From Fennellomyces sp. T-0311 (Eukaryota > Mucoromycota > Mucoromycetes > Mucorales > Lichtheimiaceae), in NCBI GenBank assembly GCA_025266875.1, contig JALLLT010000019.1, forward strand, positions 248,001-312,000: DNA of 64,000 nt, given 5' to 3'. The translations under genes and the position numbers were made by a program. Below, one piece after another: positions 13,110 through 24,360 of the stretch. A model generated the notes under the pieces. It did no database searches and was not told the origin of the DNA. It saw only the letters and a program-made list of their open reading frames with translations. Every line of letters starts with the position of its first letter. The first letter of the stretch is position 1.

Positions 13110-14060
13110 CTATTGATCTCGATAACAACGGGGAGGTTTCAACTGCCAACTTTCCACACGCTTGGCGTCTGCATCAAACAAGCAATTGCTGCTGTAGGCA
13201 CTGATCTCCATGAACCAATTTTCAAAGCTTGTGAAGAAGTTGCTGCACCCGATGGGGTGTTGCCCTTGTCTTCTTACGATTTGATTGAACAATAGCATTT
13301 CACTTTCATCCTCCGGAATCCTTACACCCTCAAGTTTGACATCCACCAAAAATGGAATTCCTAAAAGTAGTTGCTGGAATCCCTTTTTGTCAGCGTAGAT
13401 TGGATTTTCAAATCGAAGGTGGAGCACCGGCTCGATTGTTATGTGAAGCTGTCGAAGGAGCTTTAATTTAGATAAGGCATCGAAAACTGCAAATTGTAGT
13501 GAGTACAGATTGTGTAGGGTTAATTTCTCGATCCTTTTTGATACTGCAAGCATCCCAAAGAAATTCACAAGTTTAGTATCATCAAGCATAATTGGGTTGG
13601 GAACCTTTAATTCCAGCTCTCTCAGCGTGAATATACCGCCAATGACTGATAATATTTCGATACCCATATTCTTGATGGGAAGCAGTTGCAAAACTTCCAA
13701 TTTTGATTCACCAATTAGTTGATCCAAAAAACATACAACGGCTTCTTCTTGGATCAATGTTTGGTCCTGATCATGGATCCAAATGACGGACCGAAGCATG
13801 AGTACTTTTAGTTGCTTGAGGGGTTCATACATCTCGGGAAGCTTACAAGGTAAGAGTAACTCATGTAACTCTAGGATTTCCAACGTTGGACACCGTTCCA
13901 CAATACGTAGCAAATTAAACTCGGCATTGAAATTTAGAACATTGCAAATATGAAGAGATGTGAGCTTTTGTAAGGTAAAGAGAGATGGAAGACCGTGTGA
14001 ATTTAAGATTAGACGTGAAGTTTCAGGATATATATCATTGCTGCTTTTGGCCATAGTCAT
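13110..14060 (-). CDS. Leucine-rich-repeat protein, F-box/LRR-like, without a visible F-box
   Basis: This is a 316-residue single-exon protein starting MTMAKSSNDIYPE. It is built from irregular leucine-rich repeats: LQKLTSLHICNVLNF, CPTLEILELHELLLP, LKQLKVLMLRSVIW, FTLRELELKVPNP and RIEKLTLHNLYSL. The spacing matches the LRR half of the two F-box/LRR proteins at 30.3-34.5 kb. No F-box or TPR is seen at its N-terminus, so it may be a 5'-truncated member, have an unrecognised upstream exon, or be a stand-alone LRR. The function is not known. F-box/LRR proteins usually act as substrate receptors of SCF ubiquitin ligases, but without the F-box that should not be assumed. Confidence 0.6.
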   Translation of the reverse strand: MTMAKSSNDIYPETSRLILNSHGLPSLFTLQKLTSLHICNVLNFNAEFNLLRIVERCPTLEILELHELLLPCKLPEMYEPLKQLKVLMLRSVIWIHDQDQTLIQEEAVVCFLDQLIGESKLEVLQLLPIKNMGIEILSVIGGIFTLRELELKVPNPIMLDDTKLVNFFGMLAVSKRIEKLTLHNLYSLQFAVFDALSKLKLLRQLHITIEPVLHLRFENPIYADKKGFQQLLLGIPFLVDVKLEGVRIPEDESEMLLFNQIVRRQGQHPIGCSNFFTSFENWFMEISAYSSNCLFDADAKRVESWQLKPPRCYRDQ

Positions 14061-14780
14061 GGTAATTTTCTATATGCAAAACGAGATGAACAGGTATATT
14101 AGATCCATTTATAGCATTTCAACCTACGTGCCGTCAAACAATGGCATCTACGCAATACAATGACAATGGAGTTTCCTGAATAATGAAGTGAATTAACGCA
14201 GCCACTGTGGCTTTGTTGACTAGTTACGAGCATTAACAACATCGTGCTATTTACTGATTGAGACAACCGTCTTGAAAGACTCCAATCAATATCTATCAAT
14301 GAATCATGATGCTGGTATGTAGGGTTGTGCTATCCGGATGGCACGTAGCTCCGCAATTGTGCATTGTTTGTCATTGGAACACTTTTGCTGAACGATCAAA
14401 TCCTTTTGGTACAACAACTGTTAAAGAATATTAAATGTGACTAGTAGAGGCGGCCGCTGTATCAACTAAAAACAGCCCCATGCCTTGATTATGCCTTTGT
14501 TGGAATGCACAGTGAACGTTAATGGTAAACAGAATATCTGTTTTTCTCTTGGCTCAGGTTCGGTTAGTCCTTATTATCGCTCCCGTCAACTCTGAGCGGG
14601 GATGCTTAGGTCACATCTAAGTTTCGTGCGACTTCTTAACCTCTACACAACAACTTGCTATGAATCGAGAGAAAGTTGAGAGCCGCATCTACCCGCTTGA
14701 ATGGTGGCTACGACAGAATAACACAACAGTTTCAGGTTGCATTCGATCCCAAAGCTACGAAATAGCTGTTGCTTGATTTT
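14061..14780. other. Spacer without a recognisable gene
   Basis: This is the upstream flank of the LRR gene and the left flank of the intron-rich repeat. I see no supported ORF, tRNA box or terminal repeat. A NotI-like GCGGCCGC site lies at about 14452, unusual in this AT-rich context. Confidence 0.4.
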
Positions 14781-17400
14781 TCATCTGCCATACCAACTAC
14801 GGCAAACACCGAAAGTCACTTGAAGCGGAGACGTGATCTTGTCTGAAACAGGATGTCTGTGCGTCGTTGGACGGACTTCAGTCGGCATGACGACAAAAAG
14901 CGGAACTGCCCAAGTCGTACGAGAACTCCTCCCAGGCACTTTACACGTCTTGGCCTTCCTTCGCTCGTTCTTTGCAGTGTCGGCGAGCTCAACCAATGGA
15001 AGGGCGGCATGTGAAAATTGAGGCAGGCTTAAATAACAAAAGCCACTGTTTTGGGCGAGTCAATCTTTCCCGCGAACTCCACACTTGGTCCATTGCACGT
15101 AAGTCAAACAGGCACAGTCTTCTCTAATCGATCCTTTGTTTGTTTTTGTCAGGCTTCCCTTGATTCTGGTTTCCCTCATTTTGGTCTTCCTGACTTTGAC
15201 CGTGAACTCTATGTTTCTCTTTGGTAAGCCAAGTCTGCGTAGTTTACTGCACGCGATCGCTCATTTCTGTTCCTGTCAAGCTCCATTCATTCCTGGTCTT
15301 GATGGTTCTTTCACTCTTTGGCGATTCTCATGGGCTTGTCACAGTAACGCGTGCTTGCATTGCGACCCGCTGGACATCCCACCCGCTAGTGATGCATCTT
15401 TTCATGATTAACTTGAGTCCATGAGAAGAGTCTTGTCCTTGGCTAGTACGGTTTTCCGAGCCTAGCATGGTAGGCACCGTACCTACGAAGCGCTTCCGGC
15501 TGGTTGTGTGGTCCCATAAGGTGATATTCATGTATGTTTGCTTCGGCATTCGATCTGTTCCCTCCCTGACGGCTGCCATGGAAGCTGGTCTTTGGACTGG
15601 CAGACATGGTATCCTAGCACGGCCCCTGAGAAGCGTGGACTTTGTTGGCCGATTCGGGAGGTTATCCACTGACGGACAGCATCATAGCATCCATCTCTAC
15701 CACTGCATCAGTCAGGTAAAAGTCACCAGCGGGTTTCTTCGGGTCTTTCTAAGTTATTTCTTTTCATAGTCTTCTTACCGTCATGGCAGAGTAATCCGCT
15801 GAAAGGTCGCTGCGGGTGGGCCATACCTCATTCACTGTCTTGGACTGATGGATGTGTCTGAGAACGTTGTGGCCTGGCGTAGCATTATGACCTATCAAGC
15901 TGTGTTTGCTCTGCCTGTTTTCCTCCCGGTTCATGACCATCCAAGGATGCCGTCGTCTCTCAGTTTTAAACAAATGCGAGATGAGTTGTTCACCAAAGAA
16001 GCCCAGTCAACGTCGTTCTTATATCCATCCATCAATCAGCTTCGATGACTTGCCAGACGATGACACCACACTGTAGCAGCTTTGAAATCCCGGCTGAATT
16101 TCATAATCCTGCGCGCGCCTACTGCAGTCGTGTCAACTCTTGTTTCCAGCGCCTTCATTTGTCGACCAGGTAAGTAATCGTGCGTTCTCTCTGCCACCGC
16201 TTGCTGATCGTCCACTTTTTGTTTGGCAAAGGTGCTTTATTGTCGCGCGAGCATTGTCACCAGGCTCATTGTTCGAGGTGTTGGCGCCGCTTGTTGTGGC
16301 CATTCCGTAAGTAATTCAGCACTTCGTAGTTGTTTCTAATCGCTCACTCCATTTCTTTGCGCAGGAGTGTGTCCCCCCAGCCCCAATGGTGTCAGGTATA
16401 ACTACTAACATAGAGTTCTTTCGGGGACAGCGCTGCGAAGTTGACACGAGGTGAGCCTAATGGCGCACACACGGAGGGCCGTGCTTTGCTTTCTCAGAGT
16501 GATCTTCGGATCGCCAGTTGAACAATATAGGCTCAGTTGTGGACCCCTGGTCGTACCTCTTCCGCTTTGCTCTCTCAACAGGCAAATGGCTAGGATTTGC
16601 TGTAACGTTGTGATCTGAGGCAGCCTGGCCCTGTCAACTTCTTCAGCGTTTGCCTTGGTTGCTTCAACCGTTCTACCATGTCCGTCTGTTCAACCAGTGG
16701 CTCTGCTTCCACTACGAAAAATCGGCCCGGCGAGTAGTCATGGACAGTGCACACCACGTCCCTGCTTGCGGCATGCCGTGTGAGAGCGCGGTCATATATG
16801 TGGGCTTGCAAACCGGTCCCTCCCGTTCTGGTCATCATGGAAGTGGTCTTCGGACTGGCTGAAGTGGTGGCCCAGCGAGCCCCCCGAAAGCTTGAAGTGC
16901 ACGGCGAGCCAGACATGGAAGACGTTCCAGCTTCCAAGGCCGTGCTTCCATTGCGACAATCAGGTAAAAGCACTCGAGCGTTTCTCACGGGTTGTTCTAA
17001 TTCTTCCTTTTTTTTGTTTGTTTGTTTGAGGGAGAGGGCCTCTCGGCTCGCCTGAGGTGGCACCTCTTTCTGCATGGTTCCAGCGAACACTCGCCTGAAC
17101 AGTTGCTGTGAAGAAGCCTAATGGGCCGGAGGAACTTTTTGTTGAATCCGCACCCCTGGTCGTACCTTGTTCCACATCCTTTGATGGGTCGTAGGGACAT
17201 GTCTGAGACGTTGTGGCCTGAGGATATTCCTGTGATGCAGTAAGGTAGAGTTGTTGATGTGGATCCAGCATATACACACGCCTATAGGCGACGGTCCAGA
17301 CTGTTCTTCTATCGGTAATTTCAGCTTCAAGTCGTATGCCTTCTTATTGATGACGGTATATGTATAGGTCAAGCGCACAAGTTTACCATTTGACACACAT
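14781..17400. repeat. Degenerate intron-rich repeat, copy 1
   Basis: This is moderately GC-rich sequence without a long ORF but with repeated strong donor/acceptor pairs on the plus strand. Examples are GTAAGTCAAACAG...TTTTTGTCAG (about 15100-15152), GTAAGCCAAG...CTGTCAAG (about 15223-15280), GTAAGTAATCG...GGCAAAG (about 16170-16231), and GTAAGTAATTC...TTGCGCAG (about 16307-16364). Three short modules are shared with the region at 49.4-50.6 kb. The first is a coding-like motif (MPTE then HRHPVSD) at 14838-14894, read on the minus strand. The second is a CAACCAATGG...GGGCGGCAT box near 14993-15013. The third is a tail, TATGCCTTCTT...ATAGGTCAAGCG, near 17335-17374. The modules suggest an old dispersed element or a decayed multi-exon gene. 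No transposase or RT motif is visible. Boundaries are approximate. Confidence 0.45.
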
Positions 17401-18738
17401 AACGATCGAGACTTCTTATTTACGGGCCAAAGCAACTTCTCTTCCTTCTTGCTGTTTATGTCAACAAAGTGCATATTTCTCCTCCAAAATATCATCATGG
17501 CCAATCTGTACATTAAAGCAACTGCTTCTCCCATCTTACTACATTAAAATGCATGTACTTTTATGTTTCCTTCCAAATATATCTGAATCCAAAATTACTG
17601 TATGCTGAGAGGATCCATATTCTGTCTGTGGTCTGACGAGCCATTCTTGCATTGTGAACAGTAGTTCGTATAAAGCACATATTGATGTATTATCATTCAT
17701 CCATCGCTCACTTCTCTAGTACTTGACTGTACATGTATTTCAAACGTATGCAATGTACTCATCCATCATGTCCGCAATGAAATAGTGTATGAGATCTGTC
17801 GTAGAGCGTACCAAATCCTGCACATAATGTGATGGATCAAAATGATGGCTATAGTTTCCGAATCAACTGGATGGTTAATTTTACTCGAACGTTGTCAGTA
17901 CGTACTCACGACAAGGGCATCGTCGAGTTAATTAGGCTCGTGCAATAGAAGTGTTGATCGTGCTCATTAGTGGTTTTTTTACAGTACTGTGTCGATGGGT
18001 ACGGGCCGTAGACGACTTGATCATATTTTTGTGTTGGCAAATGTGCAGGTTCAGTGAATTCGGTAGATGAAAAGCGCAACGTGACCCATTCCATAATGAT
18101 AAAGTCTCCTTTCTTTCTCAGTCAGCAAAAGCACACGTTTCCTTTTCATAAAACCGTGCGAATAAATGTGCCCATATTAGTATATCTAGTGCAGCCTCGT
18201 TGTTAGTAATGGTACTTACCATACCTAATATCTCAAGGCGCATTCGCGGTCGGCATTCCCAAGTATTACATGAATCGAATAGCAAACGCATATATAAGAG
18301 CGGCTACACCGTATGATATAAACGCTACATTTCTCTTCCATTCGTTCTATTTTCAACGTATTATGTAAGCCTATAGTTTCCTTTCGCACACCCTCCCTGC
18401 ATATTCCATCATACGCAATTGGCTGGCGGAGGAATATGAAGGACGTCTTAAAAACATGTGAATTAACCCGTGTGTATGTAGTTTTGGCTATATTGCGTTG
18501 TGGAGTTCATTCAACATTGATGTTGCTAGTTGAATTGCACTTGTGGTATCAATATTATTTGAGTTGAGGCAGCAGATTGCATCTTTTGAAAGGAAACGTG
18601 TCTGATGACAGCGAATGTCACAAGGCACATGCGGAAAAAGTCTTTAGAAAAGGTTCAAGTATTCAAAAATAATAGTCAAGTAAGCTAAAATCTTTCACTT
18701 GCATTGAAACTTGCCGGAAAAATTTAGAAAGATATGTA
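17401..18738. other. AT-rich spacer
   Basis: No supported gene. A TATATAAGAGCGG box lies near 18292, followed by a pyrimidine-rich stretch, but the next ATG opens no frame of note. Confidence 0.4.
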
Positions 18739-18906
18739 CAGTGGCCGCTCGCTATAATGATATTTTACATAACGATATTTCGATATAACGATATAATTTC
18801 CAATTCACCGGGGTGGTACGCAGTAAAATATCGTTATACATTGGCCGCTTGCTACAACGATATGACGGTGCAGCCAAAATCACATCGTTATAGTAAGCGG
18901 CCACTG
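18739..18906. mobile_element. MITE, pogo/Tc1-mariner-like, copy 1
   Basis: This is a 168-bp palindromic element. Its left end is CAGTGGCCGCTCGCTATAA and its right end reads as the inverse (TATAGTAAGCGGCCACTG). The inside is made of repeated ATAACGATAT words plus a GGTGCAGCCAAAA box. The same design is found at 42869-43031, where the element is flanked by a TA duplication. Here the left neighbour is TA but the right is CA, so the target duplication is mutated. It has no coding capacity and would depend on a transposase elsewhere. Confidence 0.75.
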
Positions 18907-20400
18907 CAGTATCACATAGGGAAAGTTCGTCTATGGCTTTCACGCGAGATCATGAATGAGATCGTGTACTATAAATGATGCGATCCATAATTTATCGTAA
19001 GTATCCTTCGAGTTTGGCTACTTTGACAATCGTGTCAGCATGCACTTTCTAAATTGTGTATGTATTACAATGTCATTATCCAAAAGTAGATAAAGGGTAT
19101 ATAAGCGCCTCGCGAAAGCGTCTTGTTAACCACATTTAACTACCAAAAACTGTATCTCTTCCAAGTAGACCTCTTTTTCCGCCGCTGATATTTTAAGCCA
19201 TTACCATCATTGAATGCGGCTATGATTTTTCTACAAATTTGTAGTCGATTGAATACATTGATCTTGTTATATCTATTTAATGCCATTTGCCAGTCTTCGA
19301 CGATTTCTTACGCATTGCTCAACGCTCGAACAAATGTGCACTCTGGAAGTGATTGATATATTCTATATTCCAGCTAGATTACCAATGATGTACTGAATGT
19401 ACTGTCCAGCGTAGCAACCTTACAAGCTATGACGCCTTTGCCCGTCTCTACGAAATTTAACCGAAATGACATATGGTGGTATTATTTTAATGGGATAGTG
19501 TGTACACTCGTTCAGGCAAGCTCGAATTCCAGGTTACCAAGGAGCAAGTTACGATGCAGTACGTCACCAAGAGGGCTATGTTCCGTCCAAGCAGAAGAGG
19601 AGATGATTTCATGGGTAGCAGTGTTAGGGAATCCGAGGGATATTTTTCTGAATAAAAAAAAACTTTTTTCAACTACTTTGCTGATGGTTATTCGAGGCTA
19701 ATACTTCTTGCCTCGAATAAAGCAACGTCCAAGGTGTATGCTCGGCGATAGACAATCAGGAGGTATGCGCACCCAAATACTTTTTTCTTTAGCTTTAAAC
19801 TTTGGAAAATATGCACATGAGCCACAAGCGCTTCAGTAAGGCGCCTTTGTCAATAAATTATCGACAATGCATACCCAAAACGGAATGTTTGCTTCATGGT
19901 TGCTTTTTGTGCAATACTGGATATATTGTAGCGGACCAATTTTTTGATACGCACACATACGCTCGACTATGCACCCTTGCATGTTTCCGTGGAAACTCTG
20001 GCGTACAGCCTTGAACAATACTGAACATCATCACCGGCTATAAGTAACTGTCTGGATCTCTGTGTGCGGCATAGTGTTTTGTAGAATTTTAATGTGAATA
20101 TTTACGCATAGTGTATTTGTCTACTTCAGTTTTACATGCAGTGTATGTAACCCCTCTTCTTGACTTTGCGCATAACCGGTACAGTCCAAAGCTACGTACA
20201 GATTACCTGCTTGGACCTCTGTGGAATGTGAGCCTAAGGTGCCTCCTGCTCTTGGCTACCGAGGCTGAGGTTTTGGCGAAAGAAAAATGTACTACTTATA
20301 GGCAATATTTCGAAGGAGGCAAAATATTCCTTACCTAATGCCTATTCCAAGGAAGAGCGGGCTTTGCAGGGCTGCATGATATGCTTGTGCAACGGACATG
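18907..20400. other. AT-rich spacer
   Basis: No gene is supported. A GTATATAAGCGCC TATA-like box at about 19098 is followed by a leader-like AC-rich stretch but by no useful ORF. Short frames here have no recognisable composition. Confidence 0.4.
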
Positions 20401-21390
20401 AGGGCTGGTGCCATGTTGGTCTTGATTGACGGTTAATTCAGTTTCAACATTCTTGTCAGGAACTCCATCGGCAGTGCTTTTAAATTAAGCAACACTGGCT
20501 TTTTATTATCTAGCACTGGTGTAGTTGGGGCTGCCACGGTGACTTTGGAGCTATCACCGAGACGCGCTGTGAAATAAAAGGGCAGGGCGGGCGGTGATTT
20601 TTCGTTCGTTGATCTTCTTTCTCTCACTTTCCCCTAACCCGTTGGGCGGTTAATGTCTGAGGGGCATTAGCCATACGCCAAGTGGACGTGAAAAAGGAAG
20701 CCCGTACGGACCGGGTATTACTCAAAGGGCCAGCCATTAGTGCTGCCGTCGGTTTTACTCACTCGGTGCGAATCTATACTGGTCACGATCTGCGAACTTC
20801 GTTCATTCGGTACGGGCAATGTAGGGGAGGCGAAGGTGGTGTTGGTGTCGCCGACCACGGTAATCACGCGTGTAGCTGGTTGCTGGCACCCTCATTGTTC
20901 CACACCGGGAGGCAACTCATGCGATTGAGAGCTGCACATGCTGGTCGACTTTCAAACCTCTGTTGACACGTTGAATGGCTTGCCAACCTCTGTCAACACA
21001 GTTAAACAAACCCACTCAACTTCCAGCCCCTGGCAGGGTTTCTTTCGTGGTGTGCTGGGATTCACGGCTTCCTGGTACACTGGGTGGCCACCGCTTTTTC
21101 TTCTACAACCATTACAACAGGGCCGCATTCCCGCTGCGAATGTGAGAGGCCTATGCCTTCCGTCGTAGCAATGGCGTGGCCCGAGTGATTAGAATGGCTA
21201 TGGTCGGATGGTTGGGCCGTTCTATGAGCGAACAATGACTTTTACTATACCCTCTTTGTTTTGTTTACGAACGACGCGCACAACGATCCAGTCTATCGAG
21301 AGAAGTATTATACCCCCCTCTGACCTGATGTTTGATGTTAGGGCTTAAATCAACGGGCAAGCGTATACGGCGCCAGGAACGAAGGATCGA
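20401..21390. other. GC-richer spacer left of the tandem array
   Basis: The base composition is higher in G+C than on either side and resembles the intron-rich repeat at 14.8-17.4 kb. Short frames up to 94 residues exist on the plus strand (20682-20966) but no family is recognised. It may be part of the same decayed element as the array that follows. Confidence 0.3.
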
Positions 21391-21910
21391 AAGGCAAGAC
21401 ACCAGGAACATCGTCACTAGCAACACGATCGCGGGCAACAAGGTACGAAGAACTTGGTGAATGAAGCAAACGCTCACTTTGAAATGCCAAGCAAAATCAT
21501 CAAATCCTGGGCGTGATGCTGGATGGAACGGAAGAAATTGGAAGGTAAGTATGAAAGGAAAGGATGGGGTGGATCAAACAAGTGCTCACTTTGACATACG
21601 GCAAACAATCCGATGAATCTGGGTGACACGGCACAGGAGACGAGAAACCTAAAGGCAAGTACGATGGGAATGGGAAGCATGGATCAAATGCTTACTTTTG
21701 ACTTGAGGAACGAATCGATGTTGCCTAGGAAGGGTGACACGGCACAGGAGACAAGAAACCTAAAGACAAGTACGATGGGAATGGGAAGAATGGATCAAAT
21801 GCTTACTTTTGACTTGAGGAACGAATCGATGTTACCTGGGAGGGGTGGCGAGGCAGGAGACAAACGATCAAATACTTCTTGCAAACAATACCTTCTATCT
21901 TGCCATGGCT
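21391..21910 (-). repeat. Tandem repeat of about 111 bp with splice-donor-like units
   Basis: There are four to five head-to-tail units. Unit starts with GGGTGACACGGCACAGGAGA recur at 21621 and 21732, and diverged copies begin near 21509 and 21843. Read on the minus strand, each unit carries a donor-like GTAAGC or GTGAGC (plus-strand positions about 21472, 21584, 21690 and 21801) followed by a short pyrimidine-rich stretch and an AG. The array therefore looks like a serially duplicated exon plus intron. The two central units are nearly identical and the outer ones are degenerate. No protein is recognised. Confidence 0.7.
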
Positions 21911-22740
21911 TCGCGATTGAATCTGAAAGAAATCCACCGCAAATACCGCTTGATATATCCACGCTTACTCTTTCCCGAATAAACTGGAAACCGTTCCACT
22001 TTCTTGTCATATTAACTTGAGCCTGTCAAGTCATTGTTCGCTTGTGTAATCAAGATTCTTGGAGGCATTTGCCCATCGCCATCTCCCATTATGCATTGTC
22101 TTAAACAGTTTCCCTGATAGGCTAGAGAATGCACGACGCATACAAAGGGTCCTTTCAAGTCACTGCATAAGCTCAGGACTGGGACCGTTGCAGTATCTCG
22201 AGCGTCGATGAAATTAAGGATGAGCTTCATATGAAATAATGACACAAACACTCCTTTCATTCTCACTCGTGTACAGTAAGCGCCTCTTCTAGTGTCACTC
22301 TCGATCTTTATTGTATTCCACCCTCAGAAGACATTTAAATGAGGTGACTGCAGTGTAAGCTGACTCCCCATAATACGACTGAATTATTGTAGCCATCGTA
22401 CACCTCCTTCTATTAATCGCGTTGACAATATCAATGGGTTTCGGGATCCAGTACGCAGATGCAGCTATCTTGGGTATCACTTAACCAGTTGTAAGTAGCG
22501 AATATTAGTAATATTTAACATAAAATAGGCTTTTATAGATAGGTGATTAACAAGCAGGTACTTATCTCTAGCTCAAGCAGTAGCTACGTGGCACATGTGC
22601 AAGCAATTTTAGATTCATTGGCTTCGTAATGTACCTAAAACGAATATGTACCGTCAATGTTCGTCTGCAATGTAATTCACCTTCATATCTGTATTACCTG
22701 TTCATGACCGCATTCACGCAAATTTCTAGGGTGCTTTCTT
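21911..22740. other. Spacer without a recognisable gene
   Basis: I see no supported gene, RNA or repeat boundary between the tandem array and the histidine-kinase remnant. Confidence 0.35.
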
Positions 22741-22744
22741 TTTC

Positions 22745-23865
22745 ATTACACGAATACGTTTGGCTGACTCCACTCCATCACATAGTAACACATATCAATC
22801 TGTTGTATACGACTGATATATTGCTCTTCTTGCTTTCCTTGGATATTTGATGATCGAAGAATGCCATCTTGAAATCTCCTGGAGGATGGCTTGTCCACGC
22901 TTCTACAACGACAAGACCCGATCTTGTCAATTGTGTGAAAAAACTTTTGAGCAATCGGATTATCCATAAAAGTTATGGGTTAGCATTTTTACCTTGACAG
23001 CACCATAACTACTCACCTTTAGCAGCAAGAACATGCATTGCGCGTAAGCAATCCTGTTTGTCATCGGTAAATAGTTTGTTGGTAGATATTTCCTGATTTA
23101 GCATAGTTACCAATGTCCGTAATAATGATATACGGTGGAGCGGTACGGACATCCGAACAATTGCACGTCGCAGGCTGCTATGAACCGATACCGACTTTTT
23201 GGTTAGCACTATACCTCCACATCGTGTTTAAAAAATAGCACAACAATGATAATGTAATTGTGGATTGCTCGATGGAAAAGGAATTCATTCACTGCGTACA
23301 CCACCAACTGCAACTCCCGATAGTAGCTTACGAGCCATAGTAACGGTGGATGCATGTTTGTTGGCAAAGATGATACCGGCGTGCTTTAAAGGTTGCAGTA
23401 GTTCATCAGCCATATTTTTTCGCTCCTCGGCTTTTCCAGATACAAGAGAGGTGCATATCAAAAAATCGAAGTTGGATCCTTGGGCTGAAGTGCCAGATAC
23501 ATTTATGGTTCCTGATATAGCTGAACAAGTTGGAAACAGATTGAAAGCCAAATCCTGTTCTTCCATAATTTTGTCTATAATTGTAAGATGTTAATATTCT
23601 TTTTTGAATTGCATAATTCGAATTACGGGGTACTACCATCCACTTCAGAGGAAGGAACAAAGAGGTACTTTCAATGCTCTTCGCTTATATCAATACCAGT
23701 ATCAATAATTTCGATCAACAACATAAACTTTTTATTAGTAGCGAGAGCCTTAACATCATTCTGTCTATCAACTGAACGTCGAATGTTGATCTTTCCGCTG
23801 AATGTGTAAACTTGTTCGTATTCTCAATAAGTCTAATGACAAATCTATACGTCGAATTCATTAGT
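22745..23865 (-). pseudogene. Decayed hybrid histidine kinase (ATPase domain plus receiver start)
   Basis: On the minus strand the pieces of a sensor kinase occur in the right order but in different frames. First is an N-box-like LIENTNKFTHSAE (about 23850-23790). Then comes a G1-box-like LLIEIIDTGIDISEEH (about 23720-23675) with Asp where the family has the second Gly, followed at once by a TGA stop and YLFVPSSEVD. Next is a G2-side GTINVSGTSAQGSNFDF (about 23510-23460). After two intron-like gaps, DNPIAQKFFHTIDKIG (about 22965-22915) resembles the start of a receiver domain. A one-base loss separates the N-box frame from the G1 frame. No His phosphoacceptor box or intact receiver Asp is visible. 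Intact relatives sense osmotic or other stress and feed the HOG pathway; this copy cannot make a full kinase. Confidence 0.7.
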
Positions 23866-24329
23866 GATACAGATAGACACGTATACATAATTTTATGCCC
23901 TTGTATCAATCACTCGAACAGACATGGATCTCATGGTAATCCAATCGTTTTGTACTTTTTACCCGCCCTTGACTTCCAGGTTGGCATTCGGAATCATCCA
24001 ATCTTTCGTAGAAACTGGACGTTACCATCCTTCCTGTTCTATAGGAAATCCAGTGTAATATCTAATGGGGGAAAGTTAGCCGGCTGTTATTGTTTTATCA
24101 GCGGGTTACGCACTTTTGTTTTGGTTACGTTTCAGTGCCGCGGGTTGTGTTTCCTCGAGTTTATCTTGTGCAATATGTATAATCACCATCGTGAAGAACT
24201 ATAACCAACTGCAATTGGTTAATATATTCGCCGGTAGATGACATATAATGTAAAATAGAAAACAAAGTGGTTTGTCTGCACCAATTCTCTCTGGTATGCA
24301 CTGATACAAAAGCAAAAGAAACGGTGAAC
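23866..24329. other. Spacer
   Basis: No gene recognised. It may contain further, unrecognisable parts of the histidine-kinase remnant upstream of its N-box. Confidence 0.3.
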
Positions 24330-24360
24330 GCGCGGTTGTCAAGTGAATTGTGTCACCAGG

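Noticed and set aside
20682..20966. 94-codon plus-strand ORF as a gene
   Set aside because: It lies in GC-richer decayed sequence, overlaps other frames of equal length and has no domain.
21391..21910. CRISPR-like or centromeric satellite
   Set aside because: Only four to five diverged units are present, without unique spacers; too short for a satellite.
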